Source: DATLYF01 sp035575095 (GTDB lineage Bacteria; Pseudomonadota; Gammaproteobacteria; Competibacterales; Competibacteraceae). Taken from it: a stretch of DNA of 17,778 bases. This document shows positions 6,444 through 12,627 of this stretch, one piece after another. The stretch spans positions 1 to 17,778 of the forward strand of contig DATLYF010000032.1 in assembly GCA_035575095.1 (NCBI GenBank). Direction: 5' to 3'. The position numbers and the translations under genes are program-made. A model generated the notes under the pieces. The model worked only from the letters and a program-made list of their open reading frames with translations, was not told the DNA's origin and ran no database searches. The first letter of the stretch is position 1, and every line of letters starts with the position of its first letter.

Positions 6444-7631
6444 ATGATGCTGCGCTTACGTCTATATCTGCTCATCCTCCTGGCTCTGCTGCTGCCGGCG
6501 TTTGCGGCTCGCGCCGCGGCTCTGCTCGATCTCGCCGGCGCCGAAGCGCTGCCGCCGCCGCCCAAGGTGGACGCCCGCGCCTGGCTGCTGATGGAGGCCC
6601 GCACCGGCCAGGTGCTGGCCGCCGGACAACCGGACCAGCGCCTGCCCCAGGCCAGTCTGACCAAGCTGATGACCGCCTATGTGGTGCTCAGGGCGGCCAA
6701 GGCAGGGCAGATCCGCCTGGACGATCCGGTGACCATCGGGGACAAGGCCTGGCGCACCGGCGGTTCGCGTATCTACCTCAACAAGGGCGACCAGGTGCCG
6801 GTGGAGACCCTGCTGCGCGGCCTGCTGGCCAACTCCGGCAACGACGCCGCGGTGGCCCTGGCCGAGCATCTGGGCGGCAGCCTCGAGGGCTTCGCCGCAC
6901 TGATGAATCAGGCCGCGGCCCAGCTCGGCCTAAGCAACAGCCACTTCGTCACCCCCCACGGCCTGCATCATCCCGATCACTACACCAGCGCCCGTGATCT
7001 GGGAATCCTGGCGCGCGCCATCATCTTGGAGTTTCCCGAACACTATCCCCTGTTCGGGCTGAAGTCCTTCACCTACGGCAAGGTCACCCAGCGCAACCGC
7101 AACCGTCTGCTGTGGCGCGAGGACAGCGCGGTGGACGGCATGAAGACCGGCTTTACCGTGCCCGCCCGTTACTGCGTGGTCAACTCCGCTCAGCGCGGCG
7201 AGCTGCGCCTGATCAGCATCGTGCTCGGCGCGCCCAACCCCCAGGTGCGCTTCGAGAACAGCGCCGCCCTGCTGGACTACGGCTTCAGCCATTATCGGCT
7301 GGATACCCTAGTGGCGCCGGCCCAGCCCCTGACCGAGGTACGGGTGTGGGGCGCCACCGCCAAGCGCCTGCCGCTCGGCCTGACCGAGCCGCTCTATCTG
7401 CTGCGGGTGCGCGCGCCCAGTGAGCCAGTGCGGCTCGAGTTCGAAGCGCCCGAGTTCGAGCTCAACGGCACCCTATCGGTGGGCGACGCCTACGGTCGCT
7501 TGCGCGCCTACCTGGGACAGAAGCTGATCCACCAGCAGTCCCTCTACGCCTTGCAGCCGCTGCAGGAATCCGGCTTCTTCGCTCGGGCGGCGGATGCGGC
7601 GCAGCGGCTCTGGGAGGAGTGGTTCAACTGA
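6444..7631 (+). CDS. dacA: D-alanyl-D-alanine carboxypeptidase (PBP5/6 family)
   Basis: This penicillin-binding protein removes the terminal D-Ala from peptidoglycan pentapeptides in the periplasm. The 395-residue protein has an N-terminal signal peptide (about 1-25, LRLYLLILLALLLPAFAARA). It has all three active-site motifs: SLTK with nucleophile S71 and K74, S131-G132-N133, and K234-T235-G236. After the catalytic domain comes the all-beta C-terminal domain of PBP5. The last 20 residues (FFARAADAAQRLWEEWFN) form an amphipathic helix with aromatic residues that would anchor it to the outer face of the inner membrane. The start could be ATG 6444 or the next codon, ATG 6447; GTAAGGGA lies about 10-15 nt upstream. 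It converges with the mscS remnant with about 10 nt between the stops. dacA versus dacC cannot be told. Confidence 0.95.
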   Translation: MMLRLRLYLLILLALLLPAFAARAAALLDLAGAEALPPPPKVDARAWLLMEARTGQVLAAGQPDQRLPQASLTKLMTAYVVLRAAKAGQIRLDDPVTIGDKAWRTGGSRIYLNKGDQVPVETLLRGLLANSGNDAAVALAEHLGGSLEGFAALMNQAAAQLGLSNSHFVTPHGLHHPDHYTSARDLGILARAIILEFPEHYPLFGLKSFTYGKVTQRNRNRLLWREDSAVDGMKTGFTVPARYCVVNSAQRGELRLISIVLGAPNPQVRFENSAALLDYGFSHYRLDTLVAPAQPLTEVRVWGATAKRLPLGLTEPLYLLRVRAPSEPVRLEFEAPEFELNGTLSVGDAYGRLRAYLGQKLIHQQSLYALQPLQESGFFARAADAAQRLWEEWFN

Positions 7632-7641
7632 GCATGGTCGG

Positions 7642-8387
7642 CTATAGGGAGTCCTCGTCGGCACCCGGCTCACCGGCCTGCTCGTCGTCGATGCGGTCCT
7701 GGCGTTTCAGCTCATCGGCCAGCACCACGGTGCCGGCGGCGGCTCCTGCTGCTGCGCTCAGCGGCGTCGCCGGAGGGATCAGCGGTCCCACGCTCTCGGC
7801 GCCGGGCAGATGCGCCCGCACCTCGCGGTGGGCGAAGTGGATGCCGGCCTGCTGCAGGGCGTCGCGCACCCGGGCATAGGCCTCGCGGCGGATCGCCCAC
7901 TGCTCGCCGGGCTTGCAGGTGAACTTCATGCGCACGATCAGCGCCGATTCCTCCATGCGCAATACGCCCTGGGACTTGAGCGGCAGCAGGAAGTGCGGCC
8001 CCAGCTCCGGATCGGCCAGCATCTGCTCGCCGGTCTTCTGATGAGTTTGCGCACCTTCTCGATGTCTACATCACAGGGTAGGCGTAGTTCCAGCTTCATG
8101 GTCACCCAGTCACGGCTCAGATTCTTGACCGTAGCGATCTCGCTGTAGGACAGGGTCTGCACCGCGCCGAGGTGATGGCGCAGGCGCAGCGAGCGCATGT
8201 TGATCGCCTCCACCGTGCCGCGCAGGCCGCCGGCCTCGATGTATTCGCCGCGGCGGAAAGCATCGTCGATGAGGAAAAAGATGCCGGAGAGGATGTTCTG
8301 CACCCGCTTCTGTGCGCCGAAGCCGACGGCGATGCCGACCACGCCGGCACCGGCCAGCAGCCAGACGCGGACGATGACACGGTGCAT
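7642..8387 (-). pseudogene. mscS: MscS-family mechanosensitive channel remnant (5'-truncated and frameshifted)
   Basis: The remnant begins inside the pore helix TM3 (GVVGIAVGFGAQKRVQNILSGIFFLIDD), which in MscS proteins is preceded by two further membrane helices. An in-frame stop lies five codons upstream of the first ATG (8387), so the N-terminal part is missing. The beta domain continues through SEIATVKNLSRDWV to DVDIEKVRKLI. There the frame is lost and resumes in another frame at MLADPELGPHFLLPLKSQGVLRMEES. Adding one base near 8035-8041 (expected ATCAAGAAGACC on the minus strand, seen ATCAGAAGACC) restores DIEKVRKLIKKTGEQMLADPEL. The 3' part extends to a tail rich in Ala and acidic residues. 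With both defects it cannot make a working channel; the frameshift alone could be a sequencing error. Confidence 0.85.
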
Positions 8388-8477
8388 GGGGTTCCCTGGT
8401 CATGGGGACGACGGCATCACCTAAATAATATGGCCGTCCACCGGAAGATACGCTCGCCGGCGTCGCGTGGATGAGAC

Positions 8478-9233
8478 TTACAGCCGCCCCAGGAACACCC
8501 GGGTGTCGTAGTCGAAGCTCACCCGGCCGTCGCGCTGGTGGCGCAGGAACAGTGCCTCCAGCTCGGCCATCAGTGCTGCATGCCCGGGCCGGTTTGGCGC
8601 CGGCACGTAGGAGGCGGACAGGGTGCGGCCGCGCAGGCCCTCCAGGTCGAACACCTGGCGGTAATTGAGGGTGTGGGCGCGGTAACCGTCCGGCCCGAAG
8701 AAGGCGGCGATGACATCCTCATCGGCGTGGCTGGCGGCGATGGCCCGGTACTCCGGACAGCGGGTCTGAAGCAGTGTTTCGTAGTCCTGCAGGAAAGGGG
8801 TGTCGAGGCGGCGGGTGTTCCATACCAGGGCCACCCAGCCGCCAGGGCGCAGGATGCGGGCGAACTCGGCCCGGCTGTGCTGCGGTTCGAACCAGTGAAA
8901 GGCCTGGCCGGCCGTCACCAGATCCACGGAGCGGTCGGGCAGGGTGGTGGCCTCGGCACGGCCGGCGATGCTGCCAAAGCGCGCATAGCCGGCCAGATAG
9001 GCTTCCCCGGCGGCGCGCATGGCGGCGTTAGGTTCGACCCCGTACACGGCGCAGCCGTAGTCCAGGAACAGCCGGGTGAGCAGGCCGGTGCCGGAGCCGA
9101 TGTCGGCCACCGTCCAGGACGGCGCCAAGCTGCAGGCTTCGGCCAGCCAGTCCAGCAACTGCGCAGGATAGCCGGGACGGTAGCGGGCGTAGTCCTCGAC
9201 CCGGTCGGTGAAGCGTTCGGTGGGGGCGGACAT
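8478..9233 (-). CDS. Class I SAM-dependent methyltransferase
   Basis: This 251-residue protein is a Rossmann-fold methyltransferase of the Methyltransf_11 type. Motif I is VADIGSGTGLLTRLFLDYG (about 42-60), followed by the acidic residue of motif II in VYGVEPN. The post-motif region is RAEATTLPDRSVDLVTAGQAFHWFE (about 91-115), and motif IV/V is ARILRPGGWVALVWN. The opening FTDRVEDYARYRPGYP is characteristic of a common bacterial subgroup related to trans-aconitate-type methyltransferases; the substrate is unknown. The ATG at 9233 is chosen because AGGAG lies about 11 nt upstream and homology begins immediately after. The frame is open to 9455 upstream, but that stretch has no similarity and overlaps the next gene. 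The neighbours give no clue to its substrate. Confidence 0.88.
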   Translation of the reverse strand: MSAPTERFTDRVEDYARYRPGYPAQLLDWLAEACSLAPSWTVADIGSGTGLLTRLFLDYGCAVYGVEPNAAMRAAGEAYLAGYARFGSIAGRAEATTLPDRSVDLVTAGQAFHWFEPQHSRAEFARILRPGGWVALVWNTRRLDTPFLQDYETLLQTRCPEYRAIAASHADEDVIAAFFGPDGYRAHTLNYRQVFDLEGLRGRTLSASYVPAPNRPGHAALMAELEALFLRHQRDGRVSFDYDTRVFLGRL

Positions 9234-9357
9234 GGTGGCGGGCTCCTGTCGAATCGCTTCTGGCATGGCTGGGTGAGCCTTCCCGAACGCCGAGCTGACC
9301 GGAGTGGACCCGTCAGCGGATATGCTGGCCTGTGCCCGCCGCATCCGCAAAGGCGGC

Positions 9358-9618
9358 TCACTGTTGCCGGTGCGACGCGAACGTCTCCGCGTTGGGGCAG
9401 AAACGGCCGGGTTCGCTGCCCGTTTCCTGGCCGTCCAGCCAGCGGGCGCAGACATTCGCGGTGGCGCAACCGCGGCAGCGTCCGACGACGTTGCGCAAGG
9501 TCATGCCCATGTTGGCACAGACCATCCGGGTCGAATCCACCTCAAGGCGCTCCATCATACGCTGCATCAGCGTCATGCGGCGATCAGTCTTCTCCATCCA
9601 ACGATCGAACAGGTTCAT
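9358..9618 (-). CDS. Small four-cysteine protein of the DUF6455 type
   Basis: An 86-residue protein. The N-terminal half is Met/Arg-rich and helical (about residues 1-45). The C-terminal half carries C48-x2-C51-x5-C57-ARWLD and then GRFC74PNAE. This spacing (CxxC, x5, C, x16, C) matches the DUF6455 pattern RC-xx-C-xxxxx-C-xx-WL and a later C-x-N, which could bind Zn or an Fe-S cluster. The function is unknown. Two start codons are possible. ATG 9618 is preferred because AGGGG lies 6 nt upstream, whereas ATG 9624 would have no spacing. It lies 42 nt downstream of the LysR gene on the same strand and has its own perfect FNR-type box. It may therefore respond to low oxygen or NO, which would fit a redox-sensitive metal site. 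Confidence 0.7.
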   Translation of the reverse strand: MNLFDRWMEKTDRRMTLMQRMMERLEVDSTRMVCANMGMTLRNVVGRCRGCATANVCARWLDGQETGSEPGRFCPNAETFASHRQQ

Positions 9619-9624
9619 TTGCAT

Positions 9625-9629
9625 CCCCT
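9625..9629 (-). promoter_or_regulatory. Shine-Dalgarno AGGGG that decides the DUF6455 start
   Basis: AGGGG directly abuts the first ATG (9624) but is spaced 6 nt from the second ATG (9618). The second is therefore the more likely start. Confidence 0.5.
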
Positions 9630-9660
9630 AAGGCTGGCAGCAGTATGTCGTTCCTGGACG

Positions 9661-10638
9661 CTACTCCGAGGCACACTCGTCGCCTTGATGCAGATCAATA
9701 TGATCAATATGCCCACGCGCTCCCGGTTGCTCCGGGACACTGCCGCCCTCGCCCAGCAGATCCCTGATCACGCCGCGCAGCCAGCGATTGCCGGGGTCGT
9801 GATGGTAGCGCTCGTGCCAGTGCTGCTTCACCGCATAGTCCGGTAGCGGGAAAGGTACGGGATAGGTGCGAAAGCGTCCGCGTCCGGCAAGCATTTCCCC
9901 CAACCGAGCCGGAATCGTCACCAGCAGATCGGTGTGCTCGACGACGAACGCTACGCCGAGAAAGTTCGGCAGCCGCAGGGCGACCTTGCGGGTGATGTTC
10001 TGCCGCGCCAGCTCGCGGTCGACGAACAGATGGCCGGTGCCGGAGGTGGTGACCACCGCGTGCTCCTCGGCTTCGTACTGGGCGAGGCTGAGCGAGCCCT
10101 GCACGCGCGGGTGATCGACACTGGCCAGGCATACGTAATGCTGGCGGAACAGCGCTTGCTGATAGAACCCGGCCTCGAGCTGAGGCATGAAGCCGAGGGC
10201 GAGGTCCACCTCGCCCGCCTCGAGCATGCGTGCGGTGTCACCCGACAGAGTGGCCACGTCGATGCGCACGCCCGGCGCCACCTCGCGCAGCCGTGCCCAC
10301 AGGCGGGGCAGCAGCACGAGCTGCGAGATGTCGGTCATCGCGATCGAGAAGGTCCGCTCCACCGTGGCCGGATCGAACACGCTGCGGTACCCGAACGCCA
10401 CCTGCAGGGCATCGATGGCGTTGCGCACCGGCTGCACCAGTTCCTCGCCGAGCGGCGTCGGATCCATGCCGGAGGAGGTGCGCACGAACAGCGGATCGTT
10501 GAAATGCTGGCGCAGCTTGCCGAGCGCGATGCTTACCGCCGGCTGGCCGAGGCCGAGATTGTCGGCCGCGCGGCTCACGCTACGGGTCTTGTAGATCTCG
10601 TCGAAAACTTGCAGCAGGCGGATTTCGAGTGTCTGCAC
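9661..10638 (-). CDS. LysR-type transcriptional regulator of the gentisate operon (NahR/NodD/DntR-like)
   Basis: This 325-residue protein has a LysR winged helix-turn-helix at about 1-65 (LLQVFDEIYKTRSVSRAADN, then QPAVSIALGKLRQHFNDPLFVR) and a two-lobe effector domain (about 90-300). Phrases such as FNDPLFVRTSSGMDPTPLGEEL and SIAMTDISQLVLLPRL place it with NahR/NagR/DntR-type regulators of salicylate or gentisate pathways. It is divergent from gentisate dioxygenase and is inferred to activate that operon in response to an aromatic acid. An in-frame stop at 10666-10668 leaves only TTG 10644 or GTG 10638 as starts. GTG is favoured because GAG lies 8 nt upstream; TTG would have almost no spacing. 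The last 23 or so residues (GHIDHIDLHQGDECASE and just before) extend beyond the usual end and contain the FNR-type box of the next gene. Confidence 0.9.
   Translation of the reverse strand: MQTLEIRLLQVFDEIYKTRSVSRAADNLGLGQPAVSIALGKLRQHFNDPLFVRTSSGMDPTPLGEELVQPVRNAIDALQVAFGYRSVFDPATVERTFSIAMTDISQLVLLPRLWARLREVAPGVRIDVATLSGDTARMLEAGEVDLALGFMPQLEAGFYQQALFRQHYVCLASVDHPRVQGSLSLAQYEAEEHAVVTTSGTGHLFVDRELARQNITRKVALRLPNFLGVAFVVEHTDLLVTIPARLGEMLAGRGRFRTYPVPFPLPDYAVKQHWHERYHHDPGNRWLRGVIRDLLGEGGSVPEQPGARGHIDHIDLHQGDECASE
9685..9698 (-). promoter_or_regulatory. Perfect FNR/Dnr-type box upstream of the DUF6455 gene
   Basis: TTGAT-GCAG-ATCAA (TTGAT-CTGC-ATCAA on the minus strand) is a perfect match to the FNR/Anr/Dnr consensus TTGAT-N4-ATCAA. 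A -10-like TAGCGT lies on the minus strand at 9658-9663, giving a start site near 9651. The box centre is then about 40 nt upstream, the classic position for direct activation (class II). It sits inside the last codons of the LysR gene. Confidence 0.65.
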
Positions 10639-10651
10639 CGGCAAATCTCGT

Positions 10652-10666
10652 ATTCGAAATTCGAAT
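10652..10666. promoter_or_regulatory. LysR-type operator (T-N11-A palindrome)
   Basis: The site is ATTCGAA, one central A, TTCGAAT: a perfect inverted repeat of 7-bp arms containing a T-N11-A core, the usual LysR recognition form. It lies just upstream of the LysR start codon (10638) and 131 nt before the dioxygenase ATG. A partial third copy (ATTCGAC, 10674-10680) follows on the operon side and could be the activation half-site. A -10-like TACAGT at 10712-10717 would place the operon start near 10724 and the operator at about -65. Confidence 0.6.
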
Positions 10667-10736
10667 CAAGACTATTCGACTCATTGCATAGATTGAATTC
10701 TGCCCGATCGTTACAGTGTGCGCGACAGAAAAATCC

Positions 10737-10750
10737 TTGATTCACATCAA
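10737..10750 (+). promoter_or_regulatory. Perfect FNR/Dnr-type box upstream of the gentisate operon
   Basis: TTGAT-TCAC-ATCAA matches the FNR/Anr/Dnr consensus in all ten fixed bases. It ends 46 nt before the dioxygenase ATG. If the LysR-driven start is near 10724 it lies downstream of the start, a position that would repress. If instead transcription starts near 10785, it lies at about -41 and would activate. The sequence alone does not decide. Confidence 0.65.
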
Positions 10751-10796
10751 GAAACGATTGATGCCCGGATCGACCGTGATCAGGAGACGCGCACCT

Positions 10797-11837
10797 ATGC
10801 AAGCACTCGGCTCTCTCGAAGAACTACCTCTCGATTACCGCGAGGCGCTCACCGCCCAAAACCTCGTCCCGCTATGGCCCAGCTTGCGCGCGGTGCTGCC
10901 GCCGGGCAAACCCGCGCTGCGCACCCGCCCGACGCACTGGTCCTATGGCATGCTGCGTCCGCTGCTAATGCGCGCCGGCGAGCTGACCCCGATCGAGAAG
11001 GCCGAGCGCCGTGTGCTCGTGCTTGCCAATCCCGGCCACGGTCTGGAGAAGATGCAGGCGAGTGCGTCCATCTATCTCGGTATGCAGCTCTTGCTGCCGG
11101 GAGAATGGGCACCGGCGCACAAGCACACCCCCAATGCGGTGCGCATGATCGTCGAGGGCGAGGATGCCTACACCACGATCGATGGTGAAAAGTGCCCGAT
11201 GAGCCGCGGCGACCTGATCCTCACTCCGACCGGTTTGTGGCACGAGCACGGCCACGACGGAGCCGGGCCGGTGGTGTGGCTCGATGTGCTCGATCTGCCG
11301 CTCGTCTATTACATGGAGGCGTCCTACGTCACCGAGGGCAAGGCCCAGGACGTCACCGCGACGATGGTCGAGCGCAACTACGCCCGCGGCGGCATCGTGC
11401 CCGCGCCGGTGTTCACCCGCGGCGGCGATCGCCGTTATCCGATGCTGCGCTATCCCTGGGCCGACGCCCGCGCCGCGCTGCTGGCCCTGGCCGAGACTCA
11501 GCCGCAGATCGAGGCGGTGCAGGTCGCCTACGTCAATCCCGAAACCGGCGCCGATGTCCAGAACATCCTCGGCTTCTCCGCGCTGATGCTACGCCCGGGC
11601 GAGACCTTGCGCCTGCCGGTGCGCTCGCCGGCGATGGTATTCCACCTGATCGAGGGCGGCGCCGAAGCCGATATCGACGGCACGCGCTTTACCCTGGAGC
11701 CGGCCGACACCTGCTGCGCGCCCGGTTACACGGTGGTGACGCTGAACAACCGTTCGGCGACCGAACCCGCTTTTATCTTCATCGCCGACGAAAGCCCGCT
11801 GCACAAGAAGCTCGGCGTCTACGAAGTGCGCAACTGA
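10797..11837 (+). CDS. nagI: Gentisate 1,2-dioxygenase
   Basis: This bicupin Fe(II) enzyme cleaves gentisate with O2 to maleylpyruvate in the cytoplasm. Its 346 residues match the family length. The first cupin has P-A-H108-K-H110-T-P-N-A-V-R and W-H149-E-H, the 2-His plus His metal triad expected for this family (H104, H106, H145 in a characterised enzyme). The second cupin (about 260-330, MLRPGETLRLPVRSP and EPADTCCAPGY) is degenerate in metal residues, as usual. The ATG at 10797 follows AGGAG and starts the homologous region; an upstream in-frame start would run through the FNR-type box. It is the first gene of an operon that also encodes the other pathway enzymes, which argues for gentisate over salicylate or 1-hydroxy-2-naphthoate as substrate. 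The next gene begins 38 nt later. Confidence 0.93.
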   Translation: MQALGSLEELPLDYREALTAQNLVPLWPSLRAVLPPGKPALRTRPTHWSYGMLRPLLMRAGELTPIEKAERRVLVLANPGHGLEKMQASASIYLGMQLLLPGEWAPAHKHTPNAVRMIVEGEDAYTTIDGEKCPMSRGDLILTPTGLWHEHGHDGAGPVVWLDVLDLPLVYYMEASYVTEGKAQDVTATMVERNYARGGIVPAPVFTRGGDRRYPMLRYPWADARAALLALAETQPQIEAVQVAYVNPETGADVQNILGFSALMLRPGETLRLPVRSPAMVFHLIEGGAEADIDGTRFTLEPADTCCAPGYTVVTLNNRSATEPAFIFIADESPLHKKLGVYEVRN

Positions 11838-11875
11838 AATCCGCTCCCCGTCACCCCCGATCGGAAAACAACGCC

Positions 11876-12586
11876 ATGACCCAAGCCACCTATTTGTGGA
11901 ACCCGCCCCCGGTGTATTCGCTGCCGGTGCGCGGCAGCGCCGCCCGCCTGCCGGTCAACCGCATCTTCTGCGTGGGCCGCAACTACCACGCCCACGCGGT
12001 GGAGATGGACCGTCCGGTCGACAAGGCCACGGCCAGCCCGTTCTATTTCACCAAGTCGGCTTCCACGCTGGTCGAATCCGGCGCCACCGTGCCCTATCCC
12101 TGCGGCACTGCCAACTACCACTATGAGATGGAGCTGGTGGTGGCGATCGGCAAGGCGGGCTTCCGCGTATCGGAAGCCGATGCGCACGAGCTGATCTATG
12201 GCTATGCCGCGGGCCTGGACATGACCCGCCGCGACCTGCAGCTCGCCGCCCGTGAGCAGGGTCGCCCCTGGGATCTGGGCAAGGATTTCGAAAAGTCCGC
12301 GATCTGCTCCGAGATCGTGCCGATAGGCGATCTAGGCGTGCTCGCCCGGGGGGCGATCAGCCTGCAGGTCAATGGTCAGCCCAAGCAGTCTTCCGACCTG
12401 TCGAAGCTGATCTGGAACATCCGCGAGATCATCGCCGACCTGTCGAAGTTCTACCACCTCGCACCGGGCGACCTGATCTACACCGGCACGCCCGAAGGCG
12501 TCGGCGCGCTCAAGCCGGGCGACCACCTCAGCGGCCACATCGACCGCGTGGGCGACATCACACTGACCATCGGACAACCCGAGTAA
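11876..12586 (+). CDS. nagK: Fumarylpyruvate hydrolase (FAH family)
   Basis: This 236-residue member of the fumarylacetoacetate hydrolase family would split fumarylpyruvate into fumarate and pyruvate, the last step of the gentisate pathway. The metal ligands are visible as E84-M-E86 in YHYEMELVVAIG and D115 in GLDMTRRDLQ. Also present are FCVGRNYHAHA (31-41), K60 in YFTKSAST, K136 in DLGKDFEKSA and the glycine-rich TGTPEGVG near 203-210. The short length fits single-domain bacterial members such as NagK rather than the two-domain tyrosine-pathway enzyme. The Shine-Dalgarno is weak (CGGAAAA). The position between gentisate dioxygenase and the hydroxybenzoate monooxygenase supports fumarylpyruvate over acylpyruvates in general. 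Confidence 0.92.
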   Translation: MTQATYLWNPPPVYSLPVRGSAARLPVNRIFCVGRNYHAHAVEMDRPVDKATASPFYFTKSASTLVESGATVPYPCGTANYHYEMELVVAIGKAGFRVSEADAHELIYGYAAGLDMTRRDLQLAAREQGRPWDLGKDFEKSAICSEIVPIGDLGVLARGAISLQVNGQPKQSSDLSKLIWNIREIIADLSKFYHLAPGDLIYTGTPEGVGALKPGDHLSGHIDRVGDITLTIGQPE

Positions 12587-12627
12587 GTTCCTGCCCGCAG
12601 TAGCAACCCCAGAGTGAGGAAACAGAT

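Noticed and set aside
8538..9767. A 409-codon plus-strand frame across the methyltransferase and DUF6455 genes
   Set aside because: Both minus-strand genes beneath it have family motifs and Shine-Dalgarno sequences; the plus-strand product resembles nothing known.
10716..10796. A longer gentisate dioxygenase starting 27 codons earlier
   Set aside because: The extra part has no similarity to the family and contains the FNR-type box; the ATG at 10797 has its own Shine-Dalgarno sequence.
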